Program-made: the position numbers and the translations under genes | Notes under the pieces: model-generated | What the model was told of the DNA's origin: nothing | The model's input: only the letters and a program-made list of their open reading frames with translations | The model's database searches: none | Shown here: piece after piece, positions 7,373 to 14,168 of the stretch | Layout of the letters: each line of letters begins with the position of its first letter | Position numbering within the stretch: the first letter of the stretch is position 1 | Assembly: GCA_964563925.1 (NCBI GenBank) | Contig: CAZLZD010000048.1 | Location: forward strand, 1 to 33,068 | DNA length: 33,068 bases | DNA from: JAUILA01 sp964563925 | Lineage (GTDB): Bacteria; Bacteroidota; Bacteroidia; Cytophagales; Cyclobacteriaceae | Reading direction: 5' to 3'

Positions 7373-8025
7373 GGCTTTAATTCGCCGTGGCCAACGGGAA
7401 CCACAAACGGTTTACAAAAGAACAGAACGTATTTATAGTCTGTAAGACTGGTCAGGTCCGGGATAGAATACGCCTGTTCGCCAGTGAACCGCGCCACTTT
7501 GGCTACCTCGTAGGCATTGTTGGTGGTGGCGGTGTTATTCGAAAGGTACACATACAGACCGGGCAGCGCCGAGGTGGTTCGGAAGTCATCCATAAACCGG
7601 AGAATGAGTCCGCCTTCTGTTTTGGTCAGTGTGGCTGTTCCTTCAAGCGGATAGGAACTTGACGTTTGAAGGGTGGCTGTACGGGTGGTCACCGGACCCG
7701 ATGTCATGTCACCTGACTCCACCTGAATGGAAGTTTCCCTTTCCGCAGCCTGCACCCTGATTTCGACGGTCCCTTTTTCAAGCGCCATGGCATTCCCGGC
7801 CCCGTCGATGGAGATAACGTCCGGATCAGATGATTCCCAGGACAAGGGGACATCCCGGGGCATTCCGGTCTCATCCCTGTATTCTGCCAAGAACATATAA
7901 GATGCTCCCACGGCAATTTCCTCCACCGGATTCAGAATGATGATTTCAGGATCCACCGCGTCGTCCAGCACATCCGTCCCTATACAGGCACTGAGGAATA
8001 CAGACAGTATGATGATATTACGCAT
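7369..8025 (-). CDS. BIG2/DM13-domain lipoprotein
   Basis: 218 aa from the ATG at 8025, chosen because it gives a clean lipoprotein signal (MRNIIILSVFLSAC, C14); an upstream in-frame extension lacks this. Residues ~25-100 form a bacterial Ig-like (BIG2) domain (EEIAVGASYMFLAEY, SWESSDPDVISIDGAGNAM). Residues ~120-215 match the DM13 domain: LEGTATLTKTEGGLILRFMD, LPGLYVYLS, FTGEQAYSIPDL and the single-cysteine end YVLFFCKPFVVPVGHGEL. DM13 is proposed to be an extracellular redox or electron-transfer module, sometimes with a cofactor-binding Cys. It overlaps the kinase gene by 8 bp and the barrel gene by 4 bp. Confidence 0.8.
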   Translation of the reverse strand: MRNIIILSVFLSACIGTDVLDDAVDPEIIILNPVEEIAVGASYMFLAEYRDETGMPRDVPLSWESSDPDVISIDGAGNAMALEKGTVEIRVQAAERETSIQVESGDMTSGPVTTRTATLQTSSSYPLEGTATLTKTEGGLILRFMDDFRTTSALPGLYVYLSNNTATTNNAYEVAKVARFTGEQAYSIPDLTSLTDYKYVLFFCKPFVVPVGHGELKP

Positions 8026-9511
8026 AGGAATGGTAATTGGGAAGCCGGAAGGCAAAGGTTGTTCCCTGCTGCAGGCGCGATTGCAATTCAATACTGCTGT
8101 TGTGTATTTCGAGGATTTTCTTCACGATGGCCAGCCCCAGTCCGGTATTGTTCTGGTCCAGGCTGATGCGTTTATCCCCTATATGGTAGCGGTCAAAGAT
8201 GAAGGGGATCTGGTCTTTCGGAATGCCCGGACCGGTATCGCTTACTTTGATTTCCACATTATCTTCCTGTGAGTTGACGGCAATTGTAATTTGTCCGCCT
8301 TCAGGTGTAAATTTCAGTGCATTGTCAATCAGGTTCTGCAATACCCGTTCGATCAGGCCCACATCGGCATAGACCAGTATTTTCTGATCGTCCCCTTCCG
8401 CGGTCAGGCTTACATTTTTTTCCCTGGCCAGTATCTGGAATTTCTGGCTTATATCATGGATCAGTTCCTGGATAAGGAATGGTTCTTTTTTAGGGGAAAC
8501 CTGTTTTGCCTCCAGTTTGGACAACTCAAACAATTCGTTTACCAGGTTCCTCAGCTTTTCGGTGCTGGCGAGTATGATGTTGAGAAATTTTTCCCGTTCC
8601 TCCTCGCTCAGGTCGTCCTTCTTGATCATCAGGGTCTCGATATACCCGTGAATGACGGCCAGGGGTGTTCGCAGGTCATGGGAAACATTGCCTACCAGTT
8701 CACGGCGCAGGTTTTCCATGGACTTCAGGTTCTCAATATTACCGAGGATTGTATCGGCCATTTCGTTGAATGCGATGGCAAGGTCATCGATTCCCCCTTC
8801 TGATTTCACGTCGACCCGTGCGCTCATTTCACCTTTCTGGAATCGCTTTACGGTTTTAATGATCACATTCAGCCGGGTTGTGATCAGCCAGATGGCCACC
8901 GCCCCGATCAGCGCCGCACTGGCGAGGGTGATCAGCATCGCCCTTCCGCCCAGCTTCAGGATATAGCTGCTCCGGACCATGGCGGCCGCAGATTCATATT
9001 CTTCACTGGCCAGTACCACGTACACATACCCGAGAATCTTATCCTCTTCAGTGATTGGAGCGGCGGAAAACACCGTTACCTCTCCGGGCTTTCTCGGGTC
9101 ATCCCCTTTAATGAATGCATTGCCTTCCTGTTGAATAAAGTCTTTTACCGGGCCGAGGCTTACCTGCTCCATCTTGACTTTCTTGTAGGGGACTACATAA
9201 TTCAGGATTTTCCCCTGCGGGTCAAGAATGTATACCTCGATACTTGGATTGATCGCCATCATGTGATGCATGATGGCATCCGTGGCATCGGCGGACAGCT
9301 CCCCGTCGGTAATCGTCGGCTTTACTTCAGTGATAATATGTTCGGCAATGGAGGCATTGAGTAACTGGTTTCGTTCCTGAAAGAATTCTTCCGCCAGGTT
9401 TGCCGTGATAAACACATAGGCAAAACCGACGATCAGCAGGCTCCCGAGCAACGTGAGAAACAATTTCCAGAAAAATACAGGTGTCTTTGTCATTTTATTC
9501 GATTTCATCAT
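8018..9511 (-). CDS. Two-component sensor histidine kinase
   Basis: 497 aa. TM1 about residues 14-36, an extracytoplasmic sensor region of ~150 residues, TM2 about 192-211, HAMP ~212-263. HisKA has phospho-acceptor H278 in NVSHDLRTPLAVIHGY. The HATPase_c domain has N (NLIDNALKFTPEGG), DTGPGIP and GLGLAIVKKI boxes. All catalytic motifs are intact. The ORF begins 17 bp inside the response regulator gene. An alternative ATG at 9493, one base after the regulator's stop, is also plausible. It presumably phosphorylates the partner regulator; the signal is unknown, but the linked surface lipoproteins and barrel suggest an envelope, metal or redox cue (inference). Confidence 0.93.
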   Translation of the reverse strand: MMKSNKMTKTPVFFWKLFLTLLGSLLIVGFAYVFITANLAEEFFQERNQLLNASIAEHIITEVKPTITDGELSADATDAIMHHMMAINPSIEVYILDPQGKILNYVVPYKKVKMEQVSLGPVKDFIQQEGNAFIKGDDPRKPGEVTVFSAAPITEEDKILGYVYVVLASEEYESAAAMVRSSYILKLGGRAMLITLASAALIGAVAIWLITTRLNVIIKTVKRFQKGEMSARVDVKSEGGIDDLAIAFNEMADTILGNIENLKSMENLRRELVGNVSHDLRTPLAVIHGYIETLMIKKDDLSEEEREKFLNIILASTEKLRNLVNELFELSKLEAKQVSPKKEPFLIQELIHDISQKFQILAREKNVSLTAEGDDQKILVYADVGLIERVLQNLIDNALKFTPEGGQITIAVNSQEDNVEIKVSDTGPGIPKDQIPFIFDRYHIGDKRISLDQNNTGLGLAIVKKILEIHNSSIELQSRLQQGTTFAFRLPNYHSYA

Positions 9512-10193
9512 TGAAACGGTATCCCACTCCCCAGGTGGTGAGGATGTACAAGGGGTCTGAAAGGTCGGTCTCCACTTTGGAACGGAGACGGTTGATGTGA
9601 GAATTCACCGTGTGCTCATACCCTTCGAATTCGTACCCCCAGATAAGACGAAGCAACCGTTCCCTTGAGTAACTCTTCCCCGGATTGGCTGCCAGCAGGT
9701 AAAGCAGGTCAAATTCTTTCGGTGTGAGGTCTATGCGTTCCCCGTTAAGCGTCACTTTGCGCTTGTTCTTGTCAATAACCAGGGATCCGGCATGAATGGT
9801 TGCATATTCCTCTTCCTCCTGCCGGAGCATTTCCACGCGTCGGAAAATGGCTTTAACCCTGGCCAGGAATTCCCGGATACTGAATGGTTTGGTCAGGTAA
9901 TCATCCGCACCGGTTTCCAGGCCCAGGATCTTATCAATCTCCTCGGAACGCGCCGTAAGCATAAGGATGGGAGAAGTGACCTGGCGTGCCCTCAGGTCCC
10001 GGCAGATATCGATGCCGTCTTTTTCCGGCAGCATCACATCAAGGATGATCAGATCAAATACTTCATTCAGGGCCATCTCATAGCCGGCCTGTCCGTTGGC
10101 CGAGGAGGTGAGGTGGCACGACATGTCCTTTAAATGGATCTCAAGTAACTCCTTTATGTCCAGATCGTCTTCGATCAGCAGCACATTTTTCAT
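9495..10193 (-). CDS. OmpR/PhoB-family response regulator
   Basis: 232 aa. Receiver domain residues ~1-120 with acidic pocket E8-D9-D10, phospho-acceptor D52 (LIILDVMLPEKDG), T80 and K102 (DYLTKPF). C-terminal winged-helix DNA-binding domain has PKEFDLLYLLAANPGK and the recognition helix region EHTVNSHINRLRSKVE. First gene of the TCS-DM13-barrel operon. Two perfect 11-bp direct repeats lie 23-44 bp upstream of its ATG, and the same site type occurs before the spondin gene, implying autoregulation and control of that gene (inference). Confidence 0.95.
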   Translation of the reverse strand: MKNVLLIEDDLDIKELLEIHLKDMSCHLTSSANGQAGYEMALNEVFDLIILDVMLPEKDGIDICRDLRARQVTSPILMLTARSEEIDKILGLETGADDYLTKPFSIREFLARVKAIFRRVEMLRQEEEEYATIHAGSLVIDKNKRKVTLNGERIDLTPKEFDLLYLLAANPGKSYSRERLLRLIWGYEFEGYEHTVNSHINRLRSKVETDLSDPLYILTTWGVGYRFNDEIE

Positions 10194-10198
10194 AGCGG

Positions 10199-10237
10199 TA
10201 AATCTAAAGTCAGAGTATCACAGAACTATCACGAAAA
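10199..10237 (-). promoter_or_regulatory. Promoter and tandem 11-bp operator of the response regulator gene
   Basis: On the - strand TTTTCGTGATA (10237-10227) and GTTCTGTGATA (10226-10216) are adjacent 11-mers. Exactly 9 bp further is TAGATTTA (10206-10199), one mismatch from TAnnTTTG, then 5 nt and the ATG. No TTTG -33 box is present, as expected for an activator-dependent promoter. The predicted transcript starts at or next to the start codon. Confidence 0.7.
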
Positions 10238-10357
10238 AGTAAACCTATTGGAGAAGGTACAAAGGACTTTTCTGGCAAAAAGTCGGGAGAATGACGAATC
10301 GGGGATTGGTTTTGGGGATACCGAGGAACGGAATGACAACGACAATGGTTTATTTAT

Positions 10358-10365
10358 TAAATTTG
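10358..10365 (+). promoter_or_regulatory. -7 box TAAATTTG, exactly 5 nt before ATG
   Basis: A perfect TAnnTTTG match followed by 5 nt and the ATG at 10371. A start 5-6 nt downstream of this box would give a leaderless or nearly leaderless mRNA. No TTTG box at the -33 distance. Confidence 0.6.
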
Positions 10366-10370
10366 GATTT

Positions 10371-10847
10371 ATGTTAGTTCCATTTGATTCTTTACCCGAT
10401 ACTGCCCGGATCTGGATTTACCAGGGAGACCGGCCTTTTGATTCTGCGCAGCGTGACAGTATTGTTTCGCTCACCACGCAATTTCTTGAAAACTGGGAAG
10501 CCCACGGGGCCCCGCTGACGGCTTCATTCAGGATTCGGCACGACAGGTTTCTGATTATCGGGGTGGATGAGCAATCCAATCCGGTTACCGGATGTTCGAC
10601 CGATGCACAGGTAAGGTTTGTTCAGGCACTGCAGTCCCATACCGGGATCAATTTTTTCGACCGGACCCAGATTGCCCTGATGCGGGACGATGTGGTGGAG
10701 TCATATCCACTGAACGAAGTCAGGGAAAAGAAGGTGGAATTGGGTCAGGATACGCTGACATTCAATAATCTCGTGAATACAAAAGGTCAATTATCGACTG
10801 AGTGGGTGCAGCCTGCCGGCCAATCCTGGCTCGCCCGGTACATTTGA
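10371..10847 (+). CDS. Conserved Bacteroidota protein of unknown function (often labelled ABC transporter ATPase)
   Basis: 158 aa beginning MLVPFDSLPDTARIWIYQGD. The frame is open further upstream, but family alignment and the promoter box 5 nt before it argue for this ATG. As I recall, close relatives are frequently named ABC transporter ATPase. The sequence has no Walker A, signature or Walker B motif, so that name is not supported. Conserved-looking blocks are FLENWEAHGAPLTASFRI, IIGVDEQSNPVTGCSTDAQV and TLTFNNLVNTKGQL. No signal peptide or membrane segment: likely cytoplasmic. Function unknown. Confidence 0.75.
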   Translation: MLVPFDSLPDTARIWIYQGDRPFDSAQRDSIVSLTTQFLENWEAHGAPLTASFRIRHDRFLIIGVDEQSNPVTGCSTDAQVRFVQALQSHTGINFFDRTQIALMRDDVVESYPLNEVREKKVELGQDTLTFNNLVNTKGQLSTEWVQPAGQSWLARYI

Positions 10848-10921
10848 CAATATTCGATTCAATTTTCACGTTTACCTATTGAAAACTGCCGTCGAGTGAA
10901 CTATCTGTGAGAGGGATTTTA

Positions 10922-10929
10922 TATATTTA
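10922..10929 (+). promoter_or_regulatory. -7 box TATATTTA, exactly 5 nt before ATG
   Basis: One mismatch (final A for G) to TAnnTTTG, with the same 5-nt gap to the ATG at 10935 seen at other unit heads in this window. Region 10848-10921 shows no other signal I can support. Confidence 0.45.
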
Positions 10930-10934
10930 AAGTA

Positions 10935-12956
10935 ATGAGAGTCTTTGTAGTTTTTTTACTGTTAGGTGCCGTACTGCTTTCTTCATGCGGGCTTGAGAAG
11001 AAAGCGTCCAAATCTTTTGGTCTGGGAGAATACCAGAGTTCCATTGACCTGTACGAAAAGGTGCTTGAGAAAGAACCTGGGAATGCGCAGGCCAACTTTT
11101 ATATTGCGGAGGCCTACGCCCTTTCCAACCGCCCGGATGAATCCCTTCCCTATTATGAAAAGGCCCTGGCAAGCGGACTTAAAAATGATTCGCTCCAGCA
11201 GCGCGCCCGGCTGAACTATGCTTTCGCCCTGAAGGCCAATGCCCGGTACAATGATGCCATGAAAGCCCTCGAAGAGGCACTCCCGACCCTGGAAGAGGAA
11301 GAATTCCGCGAAAGGGCCGAAGAAGAATACCAGAACCTGCAGAATTTTGATAAAATCCGCGAGAAGGAAAGCTATTACCGGGTAAAAAACCTGGAAGAGA
11401 TCAATTCCAATGCGGCTGAATATTCTCCCGTTTATAATAATGGTGAATTGTATTTCACCTCCAACCGCAATGATACCCGCATTTACAAGGCCACCGGTAC
11501 GCCCTTTACCAGTATTTACAAGGTAAAAACCAATGGAGCCAATGTGGAGATGAACACGCTCAACTCACTTCCTTCCGTGATCAACAGCGAGAATACCAAC
11601 GACGGTACCGTGGCATTCAGTCCGGATGGCCGCACCATGGTATACGCCAAAGGAAATACCGGCAAACGCAAGGGAGGCGAAGATGTGGACCTGTACATAA
11701 CGCGGTACCGCAATAACGAATGGACGGAGCCCAGGGCCCTCCTGATCAACAGTAAGGAATTCTGGGATTCATCGCCGGTATTCAGCCAGGATGGAAAAAC
11801 CCTGTACTTTGCCTCCAACCGGCCAGGTGGAGAAGGCGGGACGGACATCTATTCGGCCAAGATGAATTCACGCGGCCGCTTCTATAATGTGCGTAACCTT
11901 GGTCCTGAGATAAATACCACCGGTAATGAAATGTTTCCCTACGTATCAGAAGACGGTGCCCTGTACTTCAGCAGTGACGGGCATCCCGGATTCGGCCAGC
12001 TGGACCTGTTCGTGGCCCGGCGCAGGGATGGCAGGATTTCAGTGGAGAACCTCGGTCAGCCCATGAACTCCGCAGCCGATGATTTCGGAATTTACCTTTT
12101 CCGGCTTGACCGCGGCTTTTTTACCTCCAATCGCGAAGGCGGAGCCGGGGATGATGACATTTATACATTTGTTAACCAGGATCCTGACCTGCGCATCGTC
12201 AATTACTATCTTGATGGGGTGACCCTTACTCCCGGCGAGGATGGTGAGCTTGGGGTATTGCCGCGGGTCCTGGTACGCTTGCTTGACGCTGACGGAGAAG
12301 TTTTGGATGAAGAACTCACTCAGGATGACGGGCGATTCAGTTTCCGTGTGTATGAGAATGAGAATTATAACCTGGTAGCCGAACGGCAGGGAGGGGAAGA
12401 ACAGTTCCTCAATACAAGGTCTGAGTATTCAACACAGGGTAAGGCAGTCAATAAAGACACGCTGACAGAGCTCGTGACCAACGTACGGTTTGATACGGTG
12501 ATGGTACTGGAGCGGATTGCGGTGAACAAAAAGTTTGTCCTGGAGAATATTTACTACGACCTGGATGAAGATTATATCCGCCCGGATGCCGCACGTGAAC
12601 TCGACAAACTCGTGACCATTCTCAAAGACAACCCGGAATTAAAAATAGAGCTGAGTTCCCATACGGATGACCGGAATTCAGATGCGTACAATCTCGATCT
12701 TTCACAACGCCGCGCACGTTCTGCAGTTGAATACATTGTTTCACAGGGAATTGATCCGACAAGACTTGTGGCGAAAGGCTATGGTGAGTCTCAGCTCCTG
12801 ATCCCGAATGCACAGACCGAAGAAGAGCACCAGGTCAACCGGCGGACAGAATTCAAGATCCTTGAACTTGGTAAGGCACGTCAGCAAAGTACCCCGCTCG
12901 AATTCGATGAAGACCGCTTCTTCGATGACGAAGGTGACGATGATGGCAACAACTAA
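10935..12956 (+). CDS. PorE-like OmpA lipoprotein (TPR, beta-propeller, CRD, OmpA_C)
   Basis: 673 aa. Lipoprotein signal MRVFVVFLLLGAVLLSSC (C18). TPR repeats ~25-130 (DLYEKVLEKEPGNAQANFY). PD40/WD40-like propeller ~150-420 with repeated FSPDGRTMVYA, FSQDGKTLYFASNRPGGEGG and FSSDGHPG motifs. A carboxypeptidase-regulatory-like domain lies near ~430-510. An OmpA peptidoglycan-binding domain spans ~535-650 (ELSSHTDDRNSDAYNLDLSQ, RARSAVEYI, QVNRRTEF). The order TPR-propeller-CRD-OmpA is that of PorE, a type IX secretion component anchored to peptidoglycan. Paralogues with this layout occur, so PorE itself is a candidate, not proven. An acidic D/E tail ends the protein. No other T9SS gene is in the window. 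Confidence 0.82.
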   Translation: MRVFVVFLLLGAVLLSSCGLEKKASKSFGLGEYQSSIDLYEKVLEKEPGNAQANFYIAEAYALSNRPDESLPYYEKALASGLKNDSLQQRARLNYAFALKANARYNDAMKALEEALPTLEEEEFRERAEEEYQNLQNFDKIREKESYYRVKNLEEINSNAAEYSPVYNNGELYFTSNRNDTRIYKATGTPFTSIYKVKTNGANVEMNTLNSLPSVINSENTNDGTVAFSPDGRTMVYAKGNTGKRKGGEDVDLYITRYRNNEWTEPRALLINSKEFWDSSPVFSQDGKTLYFASNRPGGEGGTDIYSAKMNSRGRFYNVRNLGPEINTTGNEMFPYVSEDGALYFSSDGHPGFGQLDLFVARRRDGRISVENLGQPMNSAADDFGIYLFRLDRGFFTSNREGGAGDDDIYTFVNQDPDLRIVNYYLDGVTLTPGEDGELGVLPRVLVRLLDADGEVLDEELTQDDGRFSFRVYENENYNLVAERQGGEEQFLNTRSEYSTQGKAVNKDTLTELVTNVRFDTVMVLERIAVNKKFVLENIYYDLDEDYIRPDAARELDKLVTILKDNPELKIELSSHTDDRNSDAYNLDLSQRRARSAVEYIVSQGIDPTRLVAKGYGESQLLIPNAQTEEEHQVNRRTEFKILELGKARQQSTPLEFDEDRFFDDEGDDDGNN

Positions 12957-12988
12957 AGGATAAGGTCCTCATTCCCATATTAATTATT

Positions 12989-12996
12989 TAATTTTG
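12989..12996 (+). promoter_or_regulatory. -7 box TAATTTTG, exactly 5 nt before ATG of purM
   Basis: Perfect TAnnTTTG followed by 5 nt and the ATG at 13002. Predicts a leaderless purM transcript. No TTTG at the -33 distance. Confidence 0.6.
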
Positions 12997-13001
12997 GGCG
13001 T

Positions 13002-14168
13002 ATGAATGAACGATACGCACAACGCGGGGTATCGGCCTCTAAGGAGGATGTACATAATGCCATTTCCGGAATTGACAAAGGGCTGTATCCCCGGGCCTTT
13101 TGCAAGATAGTTCCCGACTTTCTGGGCGGGAGCGAAGAGTACTGCAATATCATGCATGCAGATGGTGCGGGCACCAAATCATCCCTCGCATATCTTTACT
13201 GGCGGGAGACCGGCGATCTGTCGGTCTGGAAAGGAATTGCCCAGGATGCAGTGGTAATGAATACCGATGACCTGCTCTGTGTGGGAGCCACCAGTGATAT
13301 CCTTCTGTCGTCCACAATCGGGCGGAACAAGCAGCGAATCCCCGGAGAAGTTATTGCTGCAATAATAAACGGTACGGAAGAAGTTCTTCAGATGCTTCGT
13401 GACAATGGCATGAATATCCGCAGTACGGGTGGAGAAACCGCCGACCTGGGTGACCTGGTACGCACCATTGTGGTTGACAGTACTGTGACCTCACGGATGA
13501 AACGAAGCGAAGTCATTGACAATGCACACATCCGGGAAGGGGACGTCATTGTGGGCCTTTCCTCGTATGGCCAGGCTTCTTATGAAAGTACCTATAACGG
13601 CGGCATGGGAAGCAACGGACTTACCTCGGCCCGCCACGATGTATTCTCCCATTATCATGCGACCGAATACCCGGAGTCATTCGATCCGCAGGTCCCCGAT
13701 GAATTATGCTACGCCGGAAAATACCGGATGACCGACAGGATCGATGAGGTGCCATTGGATATGGGTAAGCTGGTGCTTAGCCCGACCCGAACGTACGCAC
13801 CGATCGTGGTGGAAATCCTGAAGAATTACCGGTCGTCCATTCATGGAATGGTTCACTGCAGCGGCGGGGCGCAGACCAAAGTGCTTCACTTTATCGAAGA
13901 CTTGCATGTGATCAAGGATAATCTCTTTCAAATACCCCCCTTATTCCGTATTATTCAGGAACAAAGCGGAACTGAATGGAAAGAGATGTATAAGGTATTC
14001 AATATGGGTCACCGGCTCGAACTGTATGTACCGGAAGAGATAGCAGATGACCTGATCCGGATTTCAAGGTCTTTTGATGTGGAGGCCCAGGTGGTCGGTC
14101 GGGTGGAAAAAGCGAACAGTTCCAGGGTATCCATCCAAAGTGAATTCGGATCTTTCTCCTATGAATAA
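13002..14168 (+). CDS. purM: Phosphoribosylformylglycinamidine cyclo-ligase (AIR synthase), Bacteroidota form
   Basis: 388 aa. Catalyses ATP-dependent ring closure of FGAM to AIR in purine synthesis. The N-terminus RYAQRGVSASKEDVHNAI, the MHADGAGTKSSLAY block, AQDAVVMNTDDLLCVGA, GGETADLGDLVRTIVVDSTV and VHCSGGAQTKVLHF match the longer PurM form I know from Bacteroidota. This form is about 40 residues longer than E. coli PurM. Start chosen at the ATG giving MNERYAQRGVSA. The M1 peptidase gene begins 8 bp before its stop, so the two are probably co-transcribed although functionally unrelated. Confidence 0.9.
   Translation: MNERYAQRGVSASKEDVHNAISGIDKGLYPRAFCKIVPDFLGGSEEYCNIMHADGAGTKSSLAYLYWRETGDLSVWKGIAQDAVVMNTDDLLCVGATSDILLSSTIGRNKQRIPGEVIAAIINGTEEVLQMLRDNGMNIRSTGGETADLGDLVRTIVVDSTVTSRMKRSEVIDNAHIREGDVIVGLSSYGQASYESTYNGGMGSNGLTSARHDVFSHYHATEYPESFDPQVPDELCYAGKYRMTDRIDEVPLDMGKLVLSPTRTYAPIVVEILKNYRSSIHGMVHCSGGAQTKVLHFIEDLHVIKDNLFQIPPLFRIIQEQSGTEWKEMYKVFNMGHRLELYVPEEIADDLIRISRSFDVEAQVVGRVEKANSSRVSIQSEFGSFSYE

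Noticed and set aside
10248..10370. N-terminal extension of the 10371 gene
   Set aside because: The extra residues are low-complexity and lie over the promoter region; family alignment and the -7 box point to the ATG at 10371.
10848..10921. TTTTCA/TGAAAA inverted repeat between two genes as a terminator
   Set aside because: Six AT-rich pairs with an 11-nt loop and no T run; too weak to call.
14074..14160. Upstream start for the M1 peptidase
   Set aside because: It would lie within purM and remove the lipoprotein signal from the N-terminus.
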